From assembly GCF_007741515.1 (NCBI RefSeq), contig NZ_CP036263.1, positions 744,001 to 808,000 on the forward strand: 64,000 bases of DNA, read 5' to 3'. This document shows positions 26,901-32,993 of the stretch, piece by piece. The DNA comes from Adhaeretor mobilis. GTDB taxonomy: Bacteria; Planctomycetota; Planctomycetia; Pirellulales; Lacipirellulaceae. Position numbers and translations under genes: made by a program. Each line of letters opens with the position of its first letter. Within the stretch, counting starts at the first letter, position 1. The notes under the pieces are model-generated. The model was not told the DNA's origin, made no database searches, and saw only the letters and a list, made by a program, of their open reading frames with translations.

Positions 26901-27797
26901 AAGAGATGCTTCATCGAGGAGTAGGGTCGTGGTGTAAGTAAGCCCTCGACTTTCCAGTTGGTAGTCCTCCTTCTGAGTGACGCGCAATTGAGTATGTACA
27001 GAGCCTCGTTCGGCTAGGTCCCCTGGCGCGATGGTCAGCCTCTGCACTGCCCCCCCAGCAAGCTGGAATTCCCAGCGCTGCTGTCCGTCCTCTTGTGATA
27101 CCGGAGCGACTTGCTCGGCCGCTGATGAGAGCTTTGGCTCGTACCCACCAGGCAGGGAGAGTTGCAACGATTGCCGAGCGGCGCCAGAAAGTTTGAATCG
27201 ATAAACGATCCCAGTGCTGAGTTGCTTCTCAGGCAACTGTTTCCAGTGCAATTCTATGGGACCGGAGCGATTGGCTAGCAACCCATAGATCAGTGTGTCC
27301 CGGTTCGGTTGCTTCCAGAGGGCCAATTGGGGCGGATCTTCCGGTGCCCCATGCCAGCGAGCGGAGAGCAAGACAATGCCGACATTTTCTAATGCCAGTA
27401 GTTGAGGCGTGTCGCTGTACCGCTTCACGGTCACGAGGGATGTGCCTGTGAATCCCTCCTCGGGAGTCCAGAAGGCAGTATGAACAGCCGACTCAAATTG
27501 TGCTGATTCGGTGCGTTCTTTTTCCCGACGGTCATCCAAAGATTGGGCGAGTTCTTCAAACGCCTTCAAGTCCATAGGCAGAAGGCGTTCGTTGTTCGTA
27601 GGCCACGCTTCGAGGCGACTTTCAGGCACAAAGATTTTGCGAAACTCTAGCGATTGCTCAACATCCTCTGCCGAACTGGTGCTTTCACTTAATTCAGCCC
27701 AGGTGATCTCTACGCACAGCAGGCATATCAGCGCAGAGCCCAACGCGGCCCAGAGAAATCGCTTGGCGGTTTCCAGCGTGTCTGCAATGCGACTCAT
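20940..27797 (-). CDS. giant two-unit exported membrane protein (2285 aa), unknown function
   Basis: Start is the ATG at 27795-27797, which overlaps the upstream gene's TGA as ATGA. The longer open frame to 28082 runs inside the upstream gene and is rejected. N-terminal signal (FLWAALGSALICLLCVEITWAE). Two tandem units follow. Unit 1 (about 40-1060) is a beta-rich ectodomain starting IFVPESRLEAW...RLLPMDL, then a membrane cluster (about 1065-1165). At the junction a signal-like segment (VVASLLLGCSMCLTPESVFAKE) precedes unit 2 (about 1180-2165), which starts TVLIPVEP...EVYLPTNLL. The protein ends in another membrane cluster (about 2176-2265) and a basic tail. Both units align by landmarks with the 1216-aa upstream protein. 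No catalytic motif is seen. Probably a cell-envelope structural or scaffold component. Confidence 0.85.
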   Translation of the reverse strand: MSRIADTLETAKRFLWAALGSALICLLCVEITWAELSESTSSAEDVEQSLEFRKIFVPESRLEAWPTNNERLLPMDLKAFEELAQSLDDRREKERTESAQFESAVHTAFWTPEEGFTGTSLVTVKRYSDTPQLLALENVGIVLLSARWHGAPEDPPQLALWKQPNRDTLIYGLLANRSGPIELHWKQLPEKQLSTGIVYRFKLSGAARQSLQLSLPGGYEPKLSSAAEQVAPVSQEDGQQRWEFQLAGGAVQRLTIAPGDLAERGSVHTQLRVTQKEDYQLESRGLTYTTTLLLDEASLVNSVVLQRSELLDLFEIAVDGQPATWRWLSPKEERLVIDLPQQASRYEVKVIGSARLVKDRGWRLPVLRPEAQVWSQGTCRLHVDRHLVLQSMKPSGFRLVNTSGIDSELPSDEIYELLAAAEQSRLEVTLSSRPQQLSLEKTTLVKLGERSSTSRITLTLDSKYANTFQLMGEILSGWQIEAVQAENPSDLAHWHVTTSEDHELLHLQLHRSPSPNKPVRLIVDARRAPAAAQLPAALGEFDWLSLGDAKLTQEWLAVQTLPEVVARLSSQSTEALVPKEQYELEDFGLNQLSQRLLVIDLTHLSRDIQIVAATQAPEFDAQGFVRVATNSTGMDYEVELACQPAQGGVQALVVDSSVMLPPKAQWMLGSEKESLPVEVSERSSNGLAGSYLVKLPQLQLDPFTLRVKYRRVFDISTAESEHPIDGFFLPEATQWQAWALIDVKHDVPSDDAQNNDTRSNGTYSIDQRGSTPVTPPWGLSQRSFHSRHVSELLGCFRFDIDQPLSVSKSPAIIYMPTRKQSNKTQGNSGIDCAQATVTTTHSESGLVRGTVLYELFPLGDSPTSDSLSFELARNTKLHSAEYDGKPIAVDEVSLPSTKSSTFYRIAVSVSKHGILKLHYAAQAEKLSSGEEISAHAPTPSFTVAQGRWNLWLPEGFSIAKAHRKDTFYASKHSSPISQELTIAERLFGPLARSGISRRFDPFAGDSNIRQLRTIDPMEAYPVSVNPSTKLATRAGDQVSLGGWRLHERKFTETPLPVKISLLLHQRGLWLAVWLVSTVLACISLGRWLRYVIIALGIVSLLCLVLPEDAIALPQACFLGCLTGMVLCGIFRLSLAKSSMPEPPVPELRGTRATVVASLLLGCSMCLTPESVFAKEALPTVLIPVEPTTQEPTGEVYLPTNLLREMQRAVELQKSDGASWVMLAARHLVSLDQVSANQPVEGRESVLAFRIQTFAPEVAVQLPLDEREAIWLGKKHTLNGRPLPVSWSKSSAGCELQIPEQGVYEVRLYFTPLVKREDGRAMLNLTVPPLTGTQLELTTSGELPELQIEGGIERPIDFSPERAEQLPARYVLGATNELAISWKPVASQASEALRVEQLEWLTVDKDQITGKVKLRLTGDELPEELHLAHPSAMELTTATDGNGGQLITKPHASGSVLPLPAGLSLPLEIDLNFQISRPVVGNIHFPYFYVNDAVRVRRLFAATISSDLEFQEVQRSKLRSLSAAEFASLWGDQARLPTLAYVLLSRTPEWTLQVSPADELVVASQRLDLHCRSVRADLNYQATIANSDGLFSLRLSVPESLTIDELSLVNGQLRKIPLRWTRPEAAVVEIFTARRLSASCELQLQGSLSYEPSPQLLLPRISLIGAEQSPLTLRVTRSFDVNVELLGVPVERESSSVGLIQKTETPALPVVELELTRSAYPEAKLRVAPVEANFNASTATVLVSETAVDFVLSLETNSGRLERFSFLAPAEWQHQDSSDESYLLYDRSTDADGRHRLEFLLTTPLDADRRTVLRIPGKLTPAGNHPLRVPDIKLLSAHTQAHYVVVPSKLNDVLVDWQIRGLHHERIPAPLDGMIPEISHGQSLRAVLQNPLVEQRVFPEAMRHAAIRFAENSGVLDEHGNWAATTRFVLQPARATSCTLKMPPRSKLLALELAGRRSLPQLTKEGTAVLNFGPPYLPLEISITYQQSAGKAFSAKDLRAPQLVMAGRTLPINKMQWHVAANDPSLVFSRTTDHLNKQVVGSIDSKTYRMNGVKARLATLADATPLALQLHPWEARGWFAPWKAKISRSLDTSAMAEGSNIAADLSAAGGASPTGGDWENWEMLQQVLEEKESPEQKPLSTERATSQFLDSRDASGINYYFQTQNGNQLKLRDTSSLPSWSKWLAAAALVLIGLIAVRKAPNLRQRFQRETATWGPVTQSLATLSPVSPTTGLLVGLFWWWLLSPSWLGLVVSAIAAASLIRQLFVRRRRIRRPTSGSTIHQPASP

Positions 27798-30700
27798 GGG
27801 TCGATTCCGCTTTTGGGCATGTTCGTGGGTGGCATGCTTGCCGTGGGGAGATCGGATGAGGGTAGAGCGGAACCCGGGGCGACTGTTGCGGCCGGATCGA
27901 TGTGCGACGGTTCTCTCCAGATATCTGTGGATACAGTACGAATATCGATTGATTCGCTCGATTGTCTCGATGCAGGCTGCGGCATTTCCAGCACGAGCCA
28001 GCGTCGCAGTAAAGCCGCTGCTGCAACGAGCGTTCCGGCGATGAGAATTCCCTGGATCATCATGACAGCAAATTGCGGCCAAGCGAATGCTAGCATCAGG
28101 AGCACACTGCTAACAATCAACCAAAAAAGAGGGCTTCGCCAAAAACTACTATAGAGCGAGGCCAACCCGATGCCGAGGAGCACGGCAATCGTCGACAACT
28201 GTATCCAAAGCTGGGGTAGCACCGTAGCAGAAACAAAACTTGGTGTTCTCCATGAGGCAAACACGTACTCGTTCGAACCAGCACCAGGTTGCTGTCCAAG
28301 GGGCGAGGCGCTGGTCCAATTTTCGAGGTCACTTTGCCGCTGAGTTGGCTGACGACCCCACTGATAGCCTCTCCAACCAATTCTGTACTCGCCAACCATT
28401 TCCTTAGGGCCTCGCAATAGACTTTGCGAAGCCGGCACGACGAGTTGCCAATAGAAAGGCGCGGTCGTGGTTGTCCCCACGATCGTGGGCACCTCTGTAG
28501 TGAGCGTATTCCATCCGCCGGCGGATGCACTTCGCTGGGTACGAAGTTCTAGAGTATTGCGCCCTTGGTTCTCGGACAGTTTAAAATCAAGGGCCATTTG
28601 TCCTGGCGTAAGCCGGGTGTTGCCGACTCTTTGGCCATTCAGGAGAACTTCAATCGCTTGTCCTCGCAGTGGCACCGGCAAGTCCACGGTGACTTGTGGT
28701 CGCGTGCACTCCAATAGATACACGAATCGATCTTGTCGCTGGGAGCCCACGATCCAAGTTTGCGCCCAAGCGCGATCAAGGCGCAGAATGCCTGCGTCTC
28801 GTCCTGAATTTTGTTGAACGGATAACGGGAGAGACTCTGCTGAACCTTGGTTGAGTAGAACAATATCTGGGGAATTGCCCGCGAGCGCGCTGGCAGGGGT
28901 CCAATGGTTGCCATTAGTCGTGTTTCCAAGCGTCACGGAGTAATCGCTTGCAGGTGTGACTTCAGCCACGCCGCCCGTTTGCAAATCCACTGGCTGAGCC
29001 AATAGTAAATCGATCTTTACAGGTTGATCACCCGTAAAGGCGGGCAGGTTATCCTCGTATTGCATCGTAAGTTGGCCGGAACCGAGGACTCGTCGAGGCA
29101 GCGTGATTTGCAGAGGCTTGTGACTCTCATCCGTGGCATTGGTGCTGGCTGATTGATCTTCTTGCGGTTGAGGCTCGCTAATAGCGTTTCTTTCTAGCGG
29201 CAGATCATCCCAGTAAAGATTCAGTTTGCCCGCTTCCCAGAGTTCTCGTGGTACCTTCAGGGAAATGAATGCTTTCGATTCATACTTCATCTGATATTCG
29301 AGTCGCTGCTGAAGTTGCACGCTCGACTCCCTAAGCTTCACCGAGGTGCGGCTGAAGGCTTCGATTTCGCCAGGTCGCTGAGTCAGTACGAGTCCTAGCG
29401 CAGCGCTTCCAGAGTAAACATTGTAGGACAGGCTTGAGTCCTCAGGCGCGTCTGACTCGCCCTGGAAAGAGCGATCTGCCTCGATACTAGAAGGGACTGC
29501 TGCACTGAGCGTTAGCCCACGTGTAGTGCTAGGGCTGGGGGTCATCCGCAGGGCAGCAATGCTCGTTGCTGTGAGCTTCCCAGGACGATTAAATGCCCCC
29601 AGTGGCTCGGGGAGGAACAAAGTATTTTGCCCAGTCGCAAGTGGGCGGCGGAGAGTGAATCGCACCTTGACCGAATCTTCGGCTGGATTCACTAGCGGAA
29701 GGATCAGCACATTGTCGCTATTGGTATGCAGCCTGCTGCGGTCGACGAGCCCACCCGACTCAACAAGGTCTTCGGTAAGTTGCCAATCTTGAAGATCAAC
29801 ACGCAAGGTGAACAGCCGGGCCGACGAAATTTGATAGTTAAGTTCCACTGCCAACGTACATTCATCTGAATTGATGGCGAGTTGGTACTCCGGTCGGACA
29901 CGTACCCGTTCAATGCGTGGCTGGGTATGGGCGAGCAGTTCCCCATCAGTCCCCGCATAGAGGAACGCGGCAGTCACGTTCGGCCCGGCAAGCGTTTCGG
30001 GCAATTCGCTGACGGCCACCTGGTCGATACTGCCCGTTAGGTCGTAGTAGCTTTGCAGCTGGTCGCTCGTGGAAACTGCAATGGCACCTGATTGGCGGTA
30101 CACCTCCAACACACGCGGCACGCTGAGGCGATGTTCCACTGTACTCTTGTCGCCGGTTACTGGTCGCGAGAGATTGAAGTTGATAATCGGAGGCTTGGCG
30201 GTCGCGGCTGGGAATCGAATCTCAATCTGCATGCGATCTGCGGCACGATCCTCTACACGCCGCACCTCAAAAGATTCGTCAGCCGTCTCTTCACTCAGTT
30301 CGAAGCCCGGAGGCAACTGAATCTTAAACGTCTCGACCAATTGACCGAGTGTGACTGCCTGAAACCGGCAGCGATACCCAATGCGATCGGGTTCTAGCTC
30401 GGCCAGTACATCGAGAACGGCAGAGATGCGTTGTTGCTTGTCGCGTACCACTGTCGGCGGCAGCCAAGTGATCTCCGTGATGCCGGCTGCGACTGCTGCG
30501 GTTACTCGAGTACCACTCTCCGTAGCTTGCTGCTCGCTGGGTACTTTCATTCCCGTGGCATTCACTTCCACGTCTTGCCCTTCGATGTCCAGTGTGAGTT
30601 TCGACTTGGCGGCCCTAGGCAACGGCAGGGATAGACGCCGCTGGCCAGCCACGCGATCAATTCTGTGGGCCAGTTTCAGAGTGATTTCATTCCGACCGAC

Positions 30701-31444
30701 CAGTTGCTCGCTGAGCCAAAGCACATAGGCGTTTTGCTTGCTATCGAAAGCAACGGCGTTTTCGAGCTCGTTGCTCTGGGCTTCGGTTGCTTGAGTGACT
30801 TTGGGAAATACTACATCTTGCAAAATTGCCGAACCGAATTCGATTGGTAGCGACTGCCGAATTCGGTCTGGCTTGATAACCGTGAGGGTCACCTCAAGCT
30901 CGGCTACCTCGCCAGCTACTTTGCCAGTCACCACCAGCGATTCCAGGACGACGCCCTCTTCGTGTTGTTTCTGATGCAGCCCCTGCAATTCCAGAAAGTC
31001 TTCATAGCGGAAGCCGATTACGCGGCGTAGCTTCCCCTCGGCATCCGGCAGATAGTATACGGGCGGAGCATCGTCGGCCTGGGTGTTCACACCTGAGAAA
31101 CCGCTTGGCGCATCCGATTTCAAGTCACTTGAATCACTTTTCAAGTCACTTGAATCACTTTTCAAGTCACTTGAATCACTAGAGTCGCTGGCGGTAACTT
31201 CAGCTTCCGTATCGCTTGGTTCTTGAGCATTCGCATTCTGAGAAAACCACAGCGCAGGGGAAAGCACTAAGCAAAGAACGCCCAAGCGGGGAACGTTGCC
31301 TAGTATGAAGCGATACAATTGTGATAGGTTGCGAACCTGCACGAGGCTTCCACAAGGGAATGCAGCTGAAATGCGAATGCGAGGAAAAGAGCGTCCAACC
31401 GTGATAGTCTCTGGCGAGTTTGATCTGGTTGTTATCGAGAGCAT
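27794..31444 (-). CDS. giant one-unit exported membrane protein (1216 aa), unknown function
   Basis: First gene of the coupled pair. The ATG at 31442-31444 gives a long N-terminal region before the hydrophobic signal (LGVLCLVLSPALWFSQNANA, cleavage near residue 73); a GTG at 31342 would give a more usual signal peptide, so the start is uncertain. An acidic Ser/Asp linker with three SSDLKSD repeats follows, then the unit's landmark start (PPVYYLPDAEGK...GFRYEDFLELQ), a beta-rich ectodomain of about 900 aa without recognised catalytic motifs, and a C-terminal membrane cluster of about 3-4 helices (about 1085-1165), then a Ser/Pro-rich tail. The stop overlaps the 2285-aa gene's start by 4 bp. 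Function unknown. The large export-competent ectodomain suggests an envelope or surface role. Confidence 0.85.
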   Translation of the reverse strand: MLSITTRSNSPETITVGRSFPRIRISAAFPCGSLVQVRNLSQLYRFILGNVPRLGVLCLVLSPALWFSQNANAQEPSDTEAEVTASDSSDSSDLKSDSSDLKSDSSDLKSDAPSGFSGVNTQADDAPPVYYLPDAEGKLRRVIGFRYEDFLELQGLHQKQHEEGVVLESLVVTGKVAGEVAELEVTLTVIKPDRIRQSLPIEFGSAILQDVVFPKVTQATEAQSNELENAVAFDSKQNAYVLWLSEQLVGRNEITLKLAHRIDRVAGQRRLSLPLPRAAKSKLTLDIEGQDVEVNATGMKVPSEQQATESGTRVTAAVAAGITEITWLPPTVVRDKQQRISAVLDVLAELEPDRIGYRCRFQAVTLGQLVETFKIQLPPGFELSEETADESFEVRRVEDRAADRMQIEIRFPAATAKPPIINFNLSRPVTGDKSTVEHRLSVPRVLEVYRQSGAIAVSTSDQLQSYYDLTGSIDQVAVSELPETLAGPNVTAAFLYAGTDGELLAHTQPRIERVRVRPEYQLAINSDECTLAVELNYQISSARLFTLRVDLQDWQLTEDLVESGGLVDRSRLHTNSDNVLILPLVNPAEDSVKVRFTLRRPLATGQNTLFLPEPLGAFNRPGKLTATSIAALRMTPSPSTTRGLTLSAAVPSSIEADRSFQGESDAPEDSSLSYNVYSGSAALGLVLTQRPGEIEAFSRTSVKLRESSVQLQQRLEYQMKYESKAFISLKVPRELWEAGKLNLYWDDLPLERNAISEPQPQEDQSASTNATDESHKPLQITLPRRVLGSGQLTMQYEDNLPAFTGDQPVKIDLLLAQPVDLQTGGVAEVTPASDYSVTLGNTTNGNHWTPASALAGNSPDIVLLNQGSAESLPLSVQQNSGRDAGILRLDRAWAQTWIVGSQRQDRFVYLLECTRPQVTVDLPVPLRGQAIEVLLNGQRVGNTRLTPGQMALDFKLSENQGRNTLELRTQRSASAGGWNTLTTEVPTIVGTTTTAPFYWQLVVPASQSLLRGPKEMVGEYRIGWRGYQWGRQPTQRQSDLENWTSASPLGQQPGAGSNEYVFASWRTPSFVSATVLPQLWIQLSTIAVLLGIGLASLYSSFWRSPLFWLIVSSVLLMLAFAWPQFAVMMIQGILIAGTLVAAAALLRRWLVLEMPQPASRQSSESIDIRTVSTDIWREPSHIDPAATVAPGSALPSSDLPTASMPPTNMPKSGIDP
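31118..31180. repeat. three tandem 21-bp repeats (SSDLKSD coding)
   Basis: Three near-identical 21-bp units based on TTCAAGTCACTTGAATCACT, read on the minus strand as SSDLKSD three times, inside the linker after the signal peptide of the 1216-aa protein. The unit itself contains the inverted pair CAAGT/ACTTG. A length-variable in-frame tandem repeat in a surface-protein linker; no frameshift is introduced because the unit is a multiple of three. Confidence 0.9.
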
Positions 31445-31496
31445 GGGATGCTCTGCAGATATCTGCTCGAAAAGGCTCCTTAAACGGACAGTTTCT

Positions 31497-31525
31497 ATTG
31501 TAGACAGCCCTCACCACGTGCAAAA
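31497..31525 (-). promoter_or_regulatory. candidate promoter of the giant-protein operon
   Basis: On the minus strand, a TACAAT -10 box (31497-31502) lies 17 bp from a weak -35 TTTTGC (31520-31525), about 52 bp upstream of the giant protein's ATG. Between the promoter and the start lies the perfect palindrome GCAGATATCTGC (31455-31466), a possible operator. Sequence match only; not tested. Confidence 0.3.
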
Positions 31526-31632
31526 GCAATCTCCGCAGGGCCTGAACTCCTTGGGCGGAAGCTCAAAGGGCGACCTGCATAACCCCTACGACCAAACCGC
31601 TTTCAGGGACATTGGTAACAGGCGGAGTCTGG

Positions 31633-32427
31633 CTATGCTTTCACGAGTGGCATCAGGTGTTTGTGTAGTTCAACGTTGGAGCAAGCAAAATAGTTCGCTT
31701 CGGCAAGGTCGAATTCTCCGCCGCGGCTGGCCGTGACCATGCCTCCTGCTTCCTGAACCAGTAACACCCCCGCAGCCGCATCCCAGGGATGGATCTGATG
31801 GGCCCAATGGGCATCGAGACGGCTACTGGCTACATAAGCCAGATTTAAGGCAGCCGAGCCTGTCCGTCGCACAGCGCGACATTGCGTGGCGACATTCAGA
31901 AAAGCCTGTAGATCGGGGGAATCGGGCGCGAGATTGGGAGGAAAACTGATTGCCACCAGCGAGGATTCCACTGCCGTAGTATCGCTCACCTGGAGGGGGG
32001 CGCCGTTGAGAGTCGCACCACCGCCGCGACTCGCGGCGAATTCCTCTCTTAGCAACGGGTCGATGATGACGCCCGCTTGGAGGATGCCATCGGCTGCGAC
32101 AGCTACCGAAACGCCGAAGCAAGGGAATTGGTGTAAGTAGTTCGTCGTGCCGTCCAATGGGTCAATCACCCAACAAAAGGGACGGCTGAGTAGCTCCTTA
32201 GCCGGGGCGGACTCCGCAGCCGACTCCTCGCCGAGAATCGCGTGGCTTGGGAAATGCTGGGCAATAACGGTACAAACGGCCTTTTCAGAGGCAATATCCG
32301 CGTCGGTGACAAAGTCGCGTGCCCCCTTTTCTCGGGTCTCGAATCGACCTCGCCAGGAGAGCAATTGCTCAGCCCCAGCACGGGCGGCAAGCCGGCAAAC
32401 CTCTAGTAATTCAGCAGAATTGGGCAT
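31633..32427 (-). CDS. inositol-monophosphatase-family phosphatase
   Basis: 264 aa. Mg-dependent, lithium-sensitive fold: the metal-site motifs are GEESAAE (residue about 72), WVIDPLDGTTNYLHQFP (about 90) and IHPWDAAAGVLLVQEAGG (about 220). Members dephosphorylate inositol-1-phosphate (SuhB), histidinol phosphate (HisN) or 3'-phosphoadenosine phosphates; the residues visible here do not discriminate. The protein ends at about the same position as typical SuhB. The gene precedes the giant-protein operon on the same strand, 188 bp upstream of it with a promoter-like sequence in the gap, so co-transcription is possible but not shown. Confidence 0.93.
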   Translation of the reverse strand: MPNSAELLEVCRLAARAGAEQLLSWRGRFETREKGARDFVTDADIASEKAVCTVIAQHFPSHAILGEESAAESAPAKELLSRPFCWVIDPLDGTTNYLHQFPCFGVSVAVAADGILQAGVIIDPLLREEFAASRGGGATLNGAPLQVSDTTAVESSLVAISFPPNLAPDSPDLQAFLNVATQCRAVRRTGSAALNLAYVASSRLDAHWAHQIHPWDAAAGVLLVQEAGGMVTASRGGEFDLAEANYFACSNVELHKHLMPLVKA

Positions 32428-32635
32428 GTTTGATGATCCGCTAGCTGGTTCTTGAAGGCCAATTACGCAGTAAGCATCAGATTGGAGGTGCCGAGCCTGC
32501 GCATTTGTTCACATCTGACACAAAAACTCCGCTCGCATTCGACGTAAGACATTGTGGGTTAGGTAATAACGACGAGAAGGGCCATTTAGGGCGAGAAAAA
32601 TATGGAAAGTTTCTTGCAAAGCTGAGCGAAAAAGC

Positions 32636-32663
32636 TGGACACCGCTTCGGAAACGGGTAGGAT
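32636..32663 (+). promoter_or_regulatory. promoter-like sequence for the candidate small RNA
   Basis: TGGACA (32636-32641), 16 bp spacer, TAGGAT (32658-32663): both boxes close to the sigma-70 consensus at acceptable spacing. No plus-strand gene begins downstream before the terminator at 32788-32827, which makes a small RNA the natural target. Match only; the start site is predicted near 32670. Confidence 0.4.
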
Positions 32664-32669
32664 GCATTA

Positions 32670-32828
32670 GAGAGCAGGAAGGGTTGGGATGCTTGCTCAG
32701 ACGTGACCCGCTGCAGATTTGCAGCAGGCGATTGCCTGATCTTCTTTATCCCCCCACAGCAGACATTCGGCCTCTTCTCTGTTCCGGCCCCGTCGCTTCA
32801 CCTTGTGTGTTCGACGGGGTTTTTTTTG
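32670..32828 (+). ncRNA. candidate structured small RNA (about 158 nt), family not recognised
   Basis: No gene is supported on either strand, yet there is a promoter-like sequence upstream and a strong intrinsic terminator at the 3' end. Two adjacent hairpins have identical loops: GCTGCA-GATT-TGCAGC and CAGGC-GATT-GCCTG (about 32710-32739), overlapping by one base. The 5' part is purine-rich with GGA repeats (AGAGCAGGAAGGGTTGGGAT). I compared it by eye with SRP RNA, tmRNA, 6S and RNase P signatures and see none. Boundaries are approximate. An independent small RNA is the simplest explanation for a terminator with no gene before it. Confidence 0.5.
32788..32827 (+). terminator. strong intrinsic terminator
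   Basis: CCCCGTCG (32788-32795), 16-nt loop, CGACGGGG (32812-32819), then eight T (32820-32827). A perfect 8-bp GC-rich stem followed immediately by the T-run; oriented for plus-strand transcription. No plus-strand gene ends upstream for more than 12 kb. Confidence 0.85.
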
Positions 32829-32993
32829 TGCTCTGTTATGACTGCGCAAGTTTCTTTCTGCAGTCTTCTCAAAGAATCGCAACCTTACCCACAGCACGCG
32901 ATTGAGTGCGTGAAGAAGATAGCCGCGAGGACAGCAGCCTTTGGTGCGAGGCATTACCACAGAGTAGCAGGCTGTGCCGAGAGAATCTCAAAG

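Noticed and set aside
27798..28082. 94-codon N-terminal extension of the 2285-aa protein
   Set aside because: It lies inside the upstream gene; the ATGA overlap at 27794-27797 gives a clean signal peptide start.
32428..32828. Possible SRP RNA, RNase P RNA or tmRNA
   Set aside because: The region lacks the GGUGC/GNAR-like SRP tetraloop region, the GAGGAAAGUC P4 element of RNase P, and any tag reading frame with a tRNA-like end. Only an unnamed small RNA is supported.
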